Made by a program: the position numbers and the translations under genes. Positions 1 to 7,805 of a DNA stretch of 64,000 nt are shown piece by piece (position 1 is the first letter of the stretch; the number at the start of each line of letters is the position of its first letter). The stretch comes from Agrococcus jejuensis (lineage in GTDB: Bacteria > Actinomycetota > Actinomycetes > Actinomycetales > Microbacteriaceae): positions 3,162,001-3,226,000 of the forward strand of contig NZ_LT629695.1 in the NCBI RefSeq assembly GCF_900099705.1, given 5' to 3'. Below the pieces are notes generated by a model. That model made no database searches and was not told the origin of the DNA. It saw only the letters and a list, made by a program, of their open reading frames with translations.

Positions 1-42
1 TTGTCGGTCGACCCGCGGGCGGTGCGGCTCCTCGCGGCGTGA
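1..42 (+). CDS. C-terminal tail of an unidentified gene (partial)
   Basis: An open frame runs from the first base to a TGA at 40-42 and encodes 13 residues ending in VRLLAA. It is probably the end of a gene that begins before the window, since moaA follows on the same strand about 120 bases later. The tail is too short to assign a family. A molybdenum cofactor gene would be a natural neighbour of moaA, but nothing in these residues shows that. It could also be chance open frame. Confidence 0.3.
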   Translation: MSVDPRAVRLLAA

Positions 43-163
43 CGCGCTGCGGAACGACCGGGCGACCGGATTGCCGGTTCTGCCATCGGCGGAAGCCCCG
101 CCAGCCTCTCGTCGCCATGCGACTCGGCCAGTAGCGTCGGAGGATGCAACAGGAGCGCCGCCC

Positions 164-1246
164 GTGACGGCGACGCCGGTCTCGATCGGGCGTCGCCCCA
201 GCATCCTGCCCGGCGACGAGGGCGCCTCCGGACCGCTCGTCGACGGCTTCGGCCGCGTGCACCGCGACCTGCGCATCTCGCTCACCGACCGCTGCTCGCT
301 GCGCTGCACCTACTGCATGCCCGAGCAGGGCATGGAGTGGCTCGCCCGTACGAGCATCCTCACGCTCGACGAGATCGAGCGCGTCGCGCGCGTCGCGGCC
401 GCCGCGGGCATCACGACGCTGCGGCTCACGGGCGGCGAGCCGCTGCTGCGCCCCGACATCGTCGAGGTCGTCGACCGGCTCGCGCGCATCCGCGGCGTCG
501 ACGGCGAGCCGCTGCACGTGGCGATGACGACGAACGGCATCCGCCTCAAGGAGCTGCTGCCGTCGCTCGTCGACGCGGGGCTGCGCCGCCTCAACATCTC
601 GATCGACACCATCGATCGCGAGCGGTTCGCGACGCTCACGCGACGCGATCGGCTCGACGACGTGCTCGAGGGCATCGAGGCCGCGCGCGCGTCGGGACTG
701 CGTCCGCTCAAGCTCAACGCCGTCGCCATGCGCGGCGTCAACGACGACGAGCTCGTCGACCTCGTCGCGTTCGCGATCGCGCACGACGCGCAGCTGCGCT
801 TCATCGAGCAGATGCCGCTCGACGCCGGCCACACGTGGGATCGCGCGACGATGGTGACGCGCGAGGAGATCCTCGAGACGCTCTCGGCGCGCTGGGACCT
901 CGAGCCCGTGCCCGGCCGCGGCGGTGCTCCCGCGGAGCGCTGGACGCTCGCGGGGGAGACGACGAGCGACGGCGAGCCCTGCACCGTTGGCGTCATCGCC
1001 TCGGTCACGGCCCCGTTCTGCGGTGACTGCGACCGTCTGCGTCTCACGGCCGACGGCCAGCTGCGCAACTGCCTGTTCTCGACGAGCGAGTACGACCTGC
1101 TGCCGGTGCTGCGCGGCGACGCGTCCACCGACGCGGCGATCGACGCCGTGCTGCGCGCCTGCATCCGCGGCAAGCTGCCCGGCCATGCCATCGACGACCC
1201 GGGCTTCCTGCAGCCCGCGCGTGGCATGAACGCCATCGGCGGCTGA
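164..1246 (+). CDS. moaA: GTP 3',8-cyclase MoaA (molybdenum cofactor biosynthesis)
   Basis: Radical SAM enzyme that, with MoaC, converts GTP to cyclic pyranopterin monophosphate, the first step of molybdenum cofactor synthesis in the cytosol. Of 360 residues, the N-terminal cluster motif is CSLRCTYC (C44, C48, C51), which binds the SAM-cleaving 4Fe-4S cluster. The C-terminal cluster ligands are C286, C289 and C303, and the chain ends in the conserved Gly-Gly tail (NAIGG). GTG at 164 was chosen because AGGAG lies at 151-155 at good spacing; an in-frame TTG at 71 would add 31 poorly conserved-looking residues and has no clear ribosome site. A TAGCGT -10-like hexamer sits at 132-137. No other moa gene is visible here. 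Confidence 0.95.
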   Translation: MTATPVSIGRRPSILPGDEGASGPLVDGFGRVHRDLRISLTDRCSLRCTYCMPEQGMEWLARTSILTLDEIERVARVAAAAGITTLRLTGGEPLLRPDIVEVVDRLARIRGVDGEPLHVAMTTNGIRLKELLPSLVDAGLRRLNISIDTIDRERFATLTRRDRLDDVLEGIEAARASGLRPLKLNAVAMRGVNDDELVDLVAFAIAHDAQLRFIEQMPLDAGHTWDRATMVTREEILETLSARWDLEPVPGRGGAPAERWTLAGETTSDGEPCTVGVIASVTAPFCGDCDRLRLTADGQLRNCLFSTSEYDLLPVLRGDASTDAAIDAVLRACIRGKLPGHAIDDPGFLQPARGMNAIGG

Positions 1247-1334
1247 GCCGCGCGCATCCCCGCCCGTCCTTGCCACGCGAGGACGGCATCCGCCTGCCCT
1301 TCGGCCGCCCGCGGATGCCGCCGCACGCACGAAC

Positions 1335-1364
1335 GACGGGGCCGGCCCGAAGGCCGACCCCGTC
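1335..1364. terminator. Bidirectional terminator between moaA and the fasciclin gene
   Basis: A 13-base-pair inverted repeat (GACGGGGCCGGCC against GGCCGACCCCGTC, one mismatch) with a 4-base loop lies between the convergent moaA and fasciclin genes. No strong T-run follows, as is usual in this genome. Confidence 0.7.
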
Positions 1365-1422
1365 GCATCTCCCGTGTCGATCTGACGATCGATCCGAACC
1401 GATCCGAGGATCGGGTGCCCGA

Positions 1423-2094
1423 TCACATCGGGGGCATCAGCACCGAGTCGATGAGGTAGACGGTCGCGTTCGCCGTCTGGACGCCGCCGCAGATGACTGC
1501 CGCGGTGCCGTTCACCGTGATGTTGTCGCCCGAGCCCTCGACCGTGAGGGTCGCGCCGTTGACCGTGGTGTGCTCGCCGTCGATGTCGTCGGGAGCGATC
1601 TGGCCGGGGATGACGTGGTACGTCAGCACCGAGGTCAGCGTCGCAGCACCCTCGGGCGTCTGCAGCGCAGCGACCGTGTCAGCCGGCAGCGCCGCGAAGG
1701 CGTCGTCGACCGGAGCGAAGACGGTGAACTCGTCGCCGTTGAGCGTGTCCACGAGGTTGACGTCGGGGTTCAGGCCACCCGACACGGCCGCCGTGAGCGT
1801 CGTGAGGAGCGGGTTGTTGGAGGCCGCGACCGCGACCGGGTCCTGGGCCATGCCCTCGACCGAGCCGGAGCCGTCCGGCACTGCCTCCGCGTACGCGGCG
1901 CAGCCGGAGCCGACGAGGTTCGCTGCGGGGTCGGCCGCGGCCGACGTCTCAGGAGCCTCCGAGGCCGAGGTCTCGGGGGCCGACGACTCGGACGAGCCGC
2001 TGTCGGAGGTGCCGGTCGAGCAGCCGACGAGCGCGAACGTCGCGACGCCTGCCAGCACGAGTCCTGCGGTGAGCGGGTTCCTACGGGTGAGCAT
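1423..2094 (-). CDS. Fasciclin (FAS1) domain lipoprotein, MPT83-like
   Basis: Predicted surface lipoprotein of 223 residues. An N-terminal hydrophobic signal ends in the lipobox LVGC (lipidated C25). A Ser/Glu/Ala-rich linker follows, then one fasciclin domain (about 80-220) with the family landmarks [10 protein letters not shown] and [11 protein letters not shown]1 domains mediate adhesion. In mycobacteria the homologous MPT70/MPT83 proteins belong to the SigK regulon, and a SigK/RskA pair lies only 2.6 kb away here. The ATG at 2094 was chosen over in-frame ATGs 24-27 bases upstream because GGAAGGAG lies 7 bases ahead of it. A promoter motif identical in layout to that of sigK lies at 2159-2185. 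Exact binding function is unknown. Confidence 0.88.
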   Translation of the reverse strand: MLTRRNPLTAGLVLAGVATFALVGCSTGTSDSGSSESSAPETSASEAPETSAAADPAANLVGSGCAAYAEAVPDGSGSVEGMAQDPVAVAASNNPLLTTLTAAVSGGLNPDVNLVDTLNGDEFTVFAPVDDAFAALPADTVAALQTPEGAATLTSVLTYHVIPGQIAPDDIDGEHTTVNGATLTVEGSGDNITVNGTAAVICGGVQTANATVYLIDSVLMPPM

Positions 2095-2158
2095 CACAGC
2101 TCTCCTTCCACTGTCCATCACTGGAACGGTCTCCCGACGTTCGCCGGGGCTGTGAAGG

Positions 2159-2185
2159 CTTCGTCACGCACGGCGACATGGATTG
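2159..2185 (-). promoter_or_regulatory. Putative SigK-type promoter of the fasciclin gene
   Basis: Read on the minus strand: CAATCC (2185-2180), 15 bases, then ACGAAG (2164-2159). The same -35 hexamer and spacing, with CCGAAG as -10, occur ahead of sigK at 6110-6136. The predicted transcript start lies about 55-60 bases before the ATG at 2094. The resemblance to a mycobacterial SigK promoter (CCATCC / CCGAAT as I remember it) is from memory. The rest of the 323-base gap 2095-2417 holds the SOS-type promoter described next and nothing else I recognise. Confidence 0.6.
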
Positions 2186-2361
2186 GAATGATCCGGGGTC
2201 CGTCTGCGTTCGCGCGCGGGATCCATCCTCGGTGCGTCGGGCTCCGAAGGACTGATGCACGGCGGGGATGCCTCCTGTCCTCGCGTCCCCGTCGTGCTTG
2301 GCCTATGCGTCCTCGCCTCCCGAGTGCCGGCTCCATCGCGTTCTCCACACCCGCCAGATGC

Positions 2362-2392
2362 TTCGAACATATGTTCGAATCGATGGTATCCT
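2362..2392 (+). promoter_or_regulatory. LexA (SOS) box and promoter of the DUF222/HNH gene
   Basis: A perfect 18-base palindrome at 2362-2379 contains TCGAAC-ATAT-GTTCGA, an exact match to the actinobacterial LexA box TCGAAC-N4-GTTCGA. A -10 hexamer TATCCT at 2387-2392 follows eight bases later, so the box covers the -35/spacer region where LexA would block polymerase. The gene starts at 2418. This predicts induction by DNA damage. Confidence 0.88.
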
Positions 2393-2417
2393 GGATGCAT
2401 CGGAAGGCGGTGACGGG

Positions 2418-3875
2418 ATGCGCGATCAGGGGCAGGTCGAGACGGGAGTCGTCGATGGCCTGATCGCCCGCGAGATCGCCTTCTCGTCGCTGCCGGATGC
2501 CGAGCTGCTCGTCTCGATCGACGAGCTCGCCGCTCGCATTCGCGCGCTGGATGCCGCGATGGTGCGGGCTGCTGCGGAGGCCGCCGCGAGGTCGGAGCAC
2601 CGCCCGGCGGACGAGTCGTTGGTGCGTCGTGCCGGCTACGGGTCGGTCGAGCGGATGCTGCAGTCGAAGATCGGCGTCCGTTGGTCGGAGGCGAAGCGGC
2701 TCTGCGCCGTCGCTGCCGCCACGAGCGAGGCCGTCGCGATCTCGGGTGGATCGATCCCGGTCCGGTACCCGTCGGTCGCCGATGCGCTCGCGCAGGGGTG
2801 GCTGTCCGTGCCGCAGGCGCACGCGATCACGTCGGGCCTGGACCGCGATGGCGGTCGTGCGTCGGTGGAGGACGTCGAGGAGGCCGAGCGGCTCCTCGTC
2901 GCGGTCGGCTGCGGCACGCACGTCGACGACGTCGAGCCGGCCGTGCCTGAGACGCTCGCGCTGCTCGCGAAGCGGTGCCTCGACCACATCGACCCGGACG
3001 GCGACGAGCCGCGGTTCGAGCAGCAGCTCGCCGACCGCTTCCTGCGCATGGGGCGGCGACGCGATGGCATGTGGAAGGGCGAGTTCCTGGCCACCGCCGA
3101 GCAGGGCGAGGTGATCGCGGCGTGCTTCGACGCCGAGGTCAAGCCTCGCCGCGTCACCTTCGACGACGCCTGCGGCGCGACCGACGAGCCCACGGCAGAC
3201 GTGCCCGCGCTCGACGCCGACGGCAGCCCCGTCGAGCAGCCCGTCGACGACCGCAGCATGGGCCAGAAGCGCCTCGACGCGTTCGTGGCGATCGTCAGCC
3301 GCCACGCCGAGTCGTCGGCACCGCGCGTCTGCGGCGAGGCTCCGACGCTCACCATCACGGTCGCGGCCGGCGTGCTCCGCGGTGAGCCCGCGACGACGCT
3401 CGACGACCTCCCGACCCTGTCCCGCACCGGCGACACCGTGCCCGTGTCGATCGCTGCCCGGTACCTGTGCGATGCGTTCGTGCAGACGGTCGTGCAGGAC
3501 GAGCAGGGGCATCCGCTGCGCATGGGACGCAGGCAACGACTCTTCACGAAGTCGCAGCGTCGCGCGATCGTCGCGCGCGACCGCCACTGCCGAGCCCCGG
3601 GCTGCACCGCCCCACCCGGCTGGTGCGAGACGCATCACATCGCTCTCTGGTCCCACGGCGGCCATACCGACGTCGACAACGGCATCCTGCTCTGCCAGCA
3701 CCACCACACCGAGGTGCACCGTGGTGCGCTCACGATCGAGCCCGCACCGGATGCCGACGCGCACGAGCCGCCCGCGCCACCGCGCCAGCGATGTCCCCGC
3801 ACCCGTCAGCGCCGGTGGCGCGTCACCTCCTCGTACCCGCGCCGTCCCCGCACGAGAGCACCGATGCGCACATGA
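2418..3875 (+). CDS. DUF222 / HNH endonuclease-domain protein (13E12-type), SOS-controlled
   Basis: 485 residues. The N-terminal two thirds match the DUF222 (13E12 repeat) family. Residues about 385-435 form an HNH nuclease module with paired cysteines (CRAPGC, C at about 391 and 396), WCETHHI, the WSHGGHTDVDNG core, and LCQHHH with a final VH. These are the zinc-knuckle and metal-site residues of the family. Such proteins are abundant in actinobacteria, and some mycobacterial members are LexA-regulated; their true function is unsettled. ATG at 2418 follows GGAAGG with 10 bases spacing, and the perfect LexA box at 2362-2379 lies just upstream. The C-terminal 50 residues are Pro/Arg-rich and likely disordered. 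Confidence 0.88.
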   Translation: MRDQGQVETGVVDGLIAREIAFSSLPDAELLVSIDELAARIRALDAAMVRAAAEAAARSEHRPADESLVRRAGYGSVERMLQSKIGVRWSEAKRLCAVAAATSEAVAISGGSIPVRYPSVADALAQGWLSVPQAHAITSGLDRDGGRASVEDVEEAERLLVAVGCGTHVDDVEPAVPETLALLAKRCLDHIDPDGDEPRFEQQLADRFLRMGRRRDGMWKGEFLATAEQGEVIAACFDAEVKPRRVTFDDACGATDEPTADVPALDADGSPVEQPVDDRSMGQKRLDAFVAIVSRHAESSAPRVCGEAPTLTITVAAGVLRGEPATTLDDLPTLSRTGDTVPVSIAARYLCDAFVQTVVQDEQGHPLRMGRRQRLFTKSQRRAIVARDRHCRAPGCTAPPGWCETHHIALWSHGGHTDVDNGILLCQHHHTEVHRGALTIEPAPDADAHEPPAPPRQRCPRTRQRRWRVTSSYPRRPRTRAPMRT

Positions 3876-3894
3876 CCGCCGCGGTCGCGGTCGA

Positions 3895-4554
3895 TCACAC
3901 CGCCGAGTCGCTCCCAACCGTGCGAGGAGGCCACGGCAGCCACCGATCGCCGGCGCGTGCTGCGAGGCGCGCCCGAGCCGCGCGCCGTCGAGCCACGTCA
4001 GGGCCCGTCGCCGAGCCCCAGCCGCTCGCGACCTCGGCGCCCGTGGCGTCCTCGATCGCGTACCCGATGCCGCGATCCATCGACTCCTGCAGTCGACCCT
4101 CGGCGACGGCGAGCACGAGCTGCTCGAGGTCGTCGGCGGCTCGCTCCCACGGCTCGTCACACGCCTCGCACCCGCACACCGGGTAGTGCCCGCCGTGCGC
4201 TGCACCCGCGCGCACGAGGATGCCGGGGTAGTCGCTCCACGCGATCGCGATCGGCGCCGCATCGCGTGCGGCCGGCTCGAGGTGCACCGCTCGAAGCACA
4301 TCCGGCCCGCCGCCCGCGAACCACGACCGTGCGTCGTCGAGCGCATCCACGACGCTCGCTTCGTACGTCGCGGCGAGGTGCACGACGAGCGCGTCGGCGA
4401 TCGCATGCAGCGGAGCGAACCGCTCGGGGTGCGCATCGACCGAGTACGCGTCCTCCGGCGGCGCATCCATGCCCCAGCGCTCGCCGAACGGGATGGGCAC
4501 GCCCTCGGCGTCCACGATCCGCGGCACGTCGAGGGCAGGGCGGGCGTAGGGCAT
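3895..4554 (-). CDS. Conserved actinobacterial protein, DUF6226-like
   Basis: 219 residues, soluble, no signal peptide or membrane segment. The N-terminal pattern (YARPALDVPRIVDAEG, then SVDAHPERFAPLHAIADAL) and a mid-protein Cys-rich motif VCGCEACDE resemble a family I remember as DUF6226; this match is from memory. The three cysteines in that motif could bind metal. The start is uncertain: ATG at 4554 fits the family N-terminus but has no clear ribosome site, while GTG at 4581 would add nine residues and has AGGAG almost touching it. It is convergent with the HNH gene (19-base gap) and follows the anti-sigma gene terminator. Function unknown. Confidence 0.7.
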   Translation of the reverse strand: MPYARPALDVPRIVDAEGVPIPFGERWGMDAPPEDAYSVDAHPERFAPLHAIADALVVHLAATYEASVVDALDDARSWFAGGGPDVLRAVHLEPAARDAAPIAIAWSDYPGILVRAGAAHGGHYPVCGCEACDEPWERAADDLEQLVLAVAEGRLQESMDRGIGYAIEDATGAEVASGWGSATGPDVARRRAARARLAARAGDRWLPWPPRTVGSDSAV

Positions 4555-4591
4555 GTCACATGGTCGCAGTCGAGGCTCCACTCCTGCACGA

Positions 4592-4625
4592 CGACGCCCC
4601 CGGTCGGCGAGGACCGGGGGCGTCG
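4592..4625 (-). terminator. Terminator after the sigK-rskA operon
   Basis: A perfect 14-base-pair stem (CGACGCCCCCGGTC / GACCGGGGGCGTCG) with a 6-base loop, 27 bases past the anti-sigma stop codon and before the next gene on the same strand. Confidence 0.75.
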
Positions 4626-4651
4626 GATCTGTGCGTCGCTGAGCGCGGCTG

Positions 4652-5449
4652 CTAGGTGAGCATCACGAGCAGCGGCTGCGTGGTCGGCTGCTCCGAGCCG
4701 CCCTCGGGCTCGACGGTGATGGCGACGCCGTCGCCCTCCTCGAGCGTGCCGTCGAGCGCGTGCACGACGCTGCCGTCGCCGCCCGCGAACGTGCCGGCCG
4801 GGATCGGGTCGCCGTCGGCGGGCATGAACCACGCCTGGTAGACCTGCTCGGCCTCGAGTTGCGACAGCCCCTGGAAGACGAACGCCGCCTCACCCTGCTC
4901 GTCGGACCACATGAGCGTGGCGCGCGACCCGTCGGCGAGCGACGCCGTCTGCGTGCGCACGTCGGCGGCGTGCACGAGCGCCGACACCGGGTCGGGCGTG
5001 CGGATGGCCTGGCCGATGCCGATGCCGCCCACGAGCAGCACGACCGCTGCCGCGGCAGCGCCCAGCAGCGAGCCGGGACGCTGGAACCAGCGACGGCGCG
5101 CCGCGAGCTCGCGCGGACCGGCGACCGTCGAGCCGCCGCCAACGAGCGCGGGCTCGCGGTCGTCGAGCGTCTCGGCGTCGACCGTGTCGTCCGACTCGAC
5201 GGCGGCCAGCACGGGCGTCGTCTCCTCGGCCGTCAGCTGCTCGGTCGCAGCGACCTGCTCGAAGATGCGGGCACGCAGATCCGCAGGCGGCGCCACGGCG
5301 ACCGCATCGGCGAGTGCCGCCGCGGTCTGCTGCATGTCGGCCAGCTCGGCGAGCGTCGCCTCGTCCGCCTCTGCGTCGAATCGTCGACGCTCCTCGGTCT
5401 CGAGCGCATCGAGCGCCCGAGCCGCGATGTCTTCACGGTGCTTCATCAT
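4652..5449 (-). CDS. rskA: Anti-sigma-K factor RskA
   Basis: 265-residue membrane anti-sigma factor. The N-terminal cytosolic part (1-100) would bind the sigma factor. One transmembrane helix is at about 128-149. The extracytoplasmic C-terminal RskA domain carries the family pattern YQAWFMPADGDPIPAGTF and a closing VEPEGGSEQPT. Members release the sigma factor after regulated proteolysis triggered from outside. The ATG at 5449 overlaps the sigma factor stop (TGATG) with GGGGGT as ribosome site, so the pair is translationally coupled. A second ATG follows immediately at 5446. No zinc-binding HxxxCxxC motif is present, as expected for RskA rather than a ZAS protein. Confidence 0.9.
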   Translation of the reverse strand: MMKHREDIAARALDALETEERRRFDAEADEATLAELADMQQTAAALADAVAVAPPADLRARIFEQVAATEQLTAEETTPVLAAVESDDTVDAETLDDREPALVGGGSTVAGPRELAARRRWFQRPGSLLGAAAAAVVLLVGGIGIGQAIRTPDPVSALVHAADVRTQTASLADGSRATLMWSDEQGEAAFVFQGLSQLEAEQVYQAWFMPADGDPIPAGTFAGGDGSVVHALDGTLEEGDGVAITVEPEGGSEQPTTQPLLVMLT

Positions 5450-6048
5450 CACGACACCCCCAATGCCGCGCGGAGACGGATCATGCCGTCTCGCAGTCTC
5501 GTCTTCACGGTCCCGAGCGGCGTCTCCAGCCGCTCGGCGATCTCGGTCTGCGTGAGCCCGCCGTAGTAGGCGAGCACGATCGCCTCGCGATGCGCCTCGG
5601 TCAGCGTCGCGAGCGCCTCGCGAACGCGAGCACCCTCGACCTTCACGTCTGCGGACTCGCTGACGACGTCGAACGGCGCCACGGAGTCGCGGATGCCGAT
5701 GCGCTCGTCGCGGTCGCGCTGCGCCTGCGACGACCGCACGCGGTCGACCGCCTTCGAATGCGCGAGCGCGAGCGCCCACCCGACCGAGGAGCCCCGGGCA
5801 GGGTCGAACGTCTTGGCCTTGCGCCACATGTCCACGAACACCTCCTGGGTCACCTCCTCCGCCTGCGAGCGATCGACGAGCACGCGCAGCACGAGTCCGA
5901 AGACTCGTGCCGACAGCGCGTCGTACACGACCGCAAATGCCTCGCGATCGCCGCCGGCGACGCGCACGAGCGCATCGTCGACGTCGGTCGCACGCCTCGT
6001 AGGCGTCACAGGGCTCGACTCAGGGACTGCTGGCACATGTACCAGCAT
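5449..6048 (-). CDS. sigK: ECF RNA polymerase sigma factor SigK
   Basis: 199-residue group IV sigma factor. Region 2 is around 20-90 (AEEVTQEVFVDMWRKAKTF). Region 4 is at the C-terminus, with the helix-turn-helix YYGGLTQTEIAERLETPLGTV cut here to its core LTQTEIAERL and GTVKTRLRDGM. Assignment to SigK rests on the adjacent RskA-type anti-sigma factor. ATG at 6048 (GGAG 10 bases upstream) is preferred over the in-frame start at 6147: the putative promoter at 6110-6136 lies between the two, so a longer protein could not be made from that transcript. Autoregulation is predicted from that motif, which is shared with the fasciclin lipoprotein gene. Confidence 0.88.
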   Translation of the reverse strand: MLVHVPAVPESSPVTPTRRATDVDDALVRVAGGDREAFAVVYDALSARVFGLVLRVLVDRSQAEEVTQEVFVDMWRKAKTFDPARGSSVGWALALAHSKAVDRVRSSQAQRDRDERIGIRDSVAPFDVVSESADVKVEGARVREALATLTEAHREAIVLAYYGGLTQTEIAERLETPLGTVKTRLRDGMIRLRAALGVS

Positions 6049-6109
6049 CCCACGTGGGCTCCGAGACACCGGTCGGTGCCACGGCGTTGCGATCGTCGTC
6101 ACGAGTGTG

Positions 6110-6136
6110 CTTCGGAACCCCTCCCGAGACGGATTG
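6110..6136 (-). promoter_or_regulatory. Putative autoregulated promoter of sigK-rskA
   Basis: On the minus strand CAATCC (6136-6131), 15 bases, CCGAAG (6115-6110), about 55 bases of predicted leader, then the ATG at 6048. The only other copy of this arrangement I found lies ahead of the fasciclin lipoprotein gene (2159-2185). Similar -35 and -10 words are recalled for mycobacterial SigK promoters. Confidence 0.6.
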
Positions 6137-6209
6137 CCAGTCTCCAACGGGGGACACGCCCGGTTGGGCTAGACTCGCTCGGTGCGCCTCTGCCAGGGCT
6201 GGGCGCCCA

Positions 6210-6284
6210 CGGGGCGTAGCTCAGCCTGGCTAGAGCACCCGCTTTGGGAGCGGGAGGCCGCGGGTTCGAATCCCGCCGCCCCGA
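6210..6284 (+). tRNA. tRNA-Pro (anticodon TGG)
   Basis: A 75-base cloverleaf: acceptor stem CGGGGCG (6210-6216) pairs with CGCCCCG (6277-6283) and the discriminator is A at 6284. The anticodon stem CCCGC/GCGGG encloses loop TTTGGGA with anticodon TGG. The T-arm is GCGGG-TTCGAAT-CCCGC. The 3' CCA is not encoded. It lies immediately ahead of tig on the same strand. Confidence 0.95.
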
Positions 6285-6327
6285 CCCCCACAAGAACCAC
6301 CCGAATCCGAATCCAGGAGACGACCAC

Positions 6328-7680
6328 GTGAAGACCACGGTCGAGCAGCTCGAGCCCACGCGCGCGAAGCTCACCATCGCGGTGACGCCCGAGGAGCTGC
6401 GTCCCGCCATCGACGCCGCCTACAAGGAGATCGCGGAGCAGATCCAGATCCCCGGCTTCCGCAAGGGCAAGGTCCCCGCGGCGATCATCGACCAGCGCAT
6501 CGGTCGCGACCAGGTGCTGAGCCAGGCCGTGTCCGAGTCGATCGACGAGCACTACCGCGCCGGCGTCGCCGAGTCGGGCATCAAGCCCCTCGGTCGCCCG
6601 AGCGCCGACATCGCCACGTGGCCCGAGGCCAAGGACTACTCCGGCGACCTCGTGCTCGAGATCGAGGTCGACGTGCGCCCCGAGTTCGACATGCCCGCCC
6701 TCGAGGGCCGCACGGTCGAGGTCTCGCCCGTCGCGATCGGCGACGAGGCGATCGACGCCGAGCTCGACACGCTGCGCTCGCGCTTCGGCACGCTCGTGAC
6801 GGTCGACCGTCCCGCTGCCAAGGGCGACTTCGTGACCCTCGACCTCGTCGCCACCATCGACGGTGCAGAGGTCGACCGCGCCGCGGGCGTGTCGTACGAG
6901 GTCGGCTCGGGCGAGCTGCTCGACGGCATCGACGACGCCGTCGAGACCCTGACGGCCGGCGAGGACACCACGTTCACGTCGACGCTCGTCGGCGGCGAGC
7001 ACGCAGGTGCCGACGCCGAGGTCGCCGTGTCGGTCACGGCCGTCAAGGAGCGCGAGCTGCCGGCCGCCGACGACGACTTCGCCCAGATGGCGAGCCAGTT
7101 CGACACCATCGCCGAGCTGCGCGACGACCTGTCGACGAACGTCGCCCGTCGCGAGACGCTGCGCCAGGCGCAGGACGCTCGTGCGGCGCTGCAGGAGGCC
7201 CTCGTGGCCGACGCCGAGATCCCCGTGCCGACGCAGGCCGTCGAGGACGAGGTGCACCGCCACCTCGAGGGCGAGAACCGCCTCGAGGACGACGTGCACC
7301 GCGCCGAGGTGACCGAGGAGACGCAGAAGCAGATCCGCTCGGGCATCCTCTTCGACCGCATCGCCGAGGAGCAGGACCTGCAGGTCTCGCAGACCGAGCT
7401 CTCGCAGTACGTCATGCAGATGGCGCAGCAGTACCAGATGGCGCCGCAGGAGCTCGTCGAGATCCTGCAGCAGAACGGCCAGCTGCCGACGATCCTCGCC
7501 GACCTGCTGCGCGGCAAGGCACTCACCTGGGCCCTCGGCCAGGTCGAGGTCAAGGACACCGACGGCGCCGTCGTCGACCTGTCCGAGTTCACGCAGACGG
7601 AGCCCGAGACGACCGAGAGCGACGTCGAGGCCGCCATCCGTCAGGCCGAGGCGCGCATCGCCGCCGAGGCGCAGGACTGA
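6328..7680 (+). CDS. tig: Trigger factor (ribosome-associated peptidyl-prolyl isomerase chaperone)
   Basis: 450-residue chaperone that docks on the ribosome exit tunnel and folds nascent chains. The ribosome-binding signature GFRKGKVP is at 43-50. The FKBP-like isomerase domain is at about 155-240, followed by a long helical C-terminal domain. The tail (about 435-450) is acidic. The GTG at 6328 has AGGAGA about 8 bases upstream; an earlier frame start would fall inside the tRNA and is rejected. It is followed by a strong terminator and then clpP1-clpP2, the usual bacterial folding/degradation neighbourhood. Confidence 0.96.
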   Translation: MKTTVEQLEPTRAKLTIAVTPEELRPAIDAAYKEIAEQIQIPGFRKGKVPAAIIDQRIGRDQVLSQAVSESIDEHYRAGVAESGIKPLGRPSADIATWPEAKDYSGDLVLEIEVDVRPEFDMPALEGRTVEVSPVAIGDEAIDAELDTLRSRFGTLVTVDRPAAKGDFVTLDLVATIDGAEVDRAAGVSYEVGSGELLDGIDDAVETLTAGEDTTFTSTLVGGEHAGADAEVAVSVTAVKERELPAADDDFAQMASQFDTIAELRDDLSTNVARRETLRQAQDARAALQEALVADAEIPVPTQAVEDEVHRHLEGENRLEDDVHRAEVTEETQKQIRSGILFDRIAEEQDLQVSQTELSQYVMQMAQQYQMAPQELVEILQQNGQLPTILADLLRGKALTWALGQVEVKDTDGAVVDLSEFTQTEPETTESDVEAAIRQAEARIAAEAQD

Positions 7681-7688
7681 TCCGATCG

Positions 7689-7720
7689 AAGGGGCCCGAC
7701 CGCATGCGGTCGGGCCCCTT
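7689..7720 (+). terminator. Terminator after tig
   Basis: A perfect 14-base-pair stem (AAGGGGCCCGACCG / CGGTCGGGCCCCTT) with CATG loop, starting 8 bases past the tig stop codon. Confidence 0.85.
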
Positions 7721-7733
7721 CGTCGTCCCCGCA

Positions 7734-7781
7734 CGCCTGCGGCGAACAGGGCCCGGCGCGTGCGTTGCACCCCCATAGGGT
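7734..7781 (+). promoter_or_regulatory. ClgR box and promoter of clpP1-clpP2
   Basis: CGC-CTGCG-GCGAAC at 7734-7747 is an exact reverse match to the actinobacterial ClgR operator GTTCGC-N5-GCG. A -10 hexamer TAGGGT lies at 7776-7781, placing the box centre near -47, where an activator would act. ClgR activates clpP operons in Streptomyces, Corynebacterium and Mycobacterium. The ribosome site GAAGGAG lies just before the GTG at 7806. Confidence 0.75.
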
Positions 7782-7805
7782 TGATCCCGACCGAAGGAGC
7801 ATGAC

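Noticed and set aside
2118..4832. 904-codon open frame on the minus strand
   Set aside because: It runs antisense to the DUF222/HNH gene and through the DUF6226-like gene; composition is Arg/Gly/His-rich shadow sequence with no family motifs, as expected at this G+C content.
5450..5827. N-terminal extension of the anti-sigma factor frame
   Set aside because: The extra 126 codons are antisense-like Arg-rich sequence lying inside sigK in another phase; the true start overlaps the sigK stop.
6049..6147. Longer sigK start
   Set aside because: The putative promoter (6110-6136) lies inside this extension, so that mRNA could not encode it.
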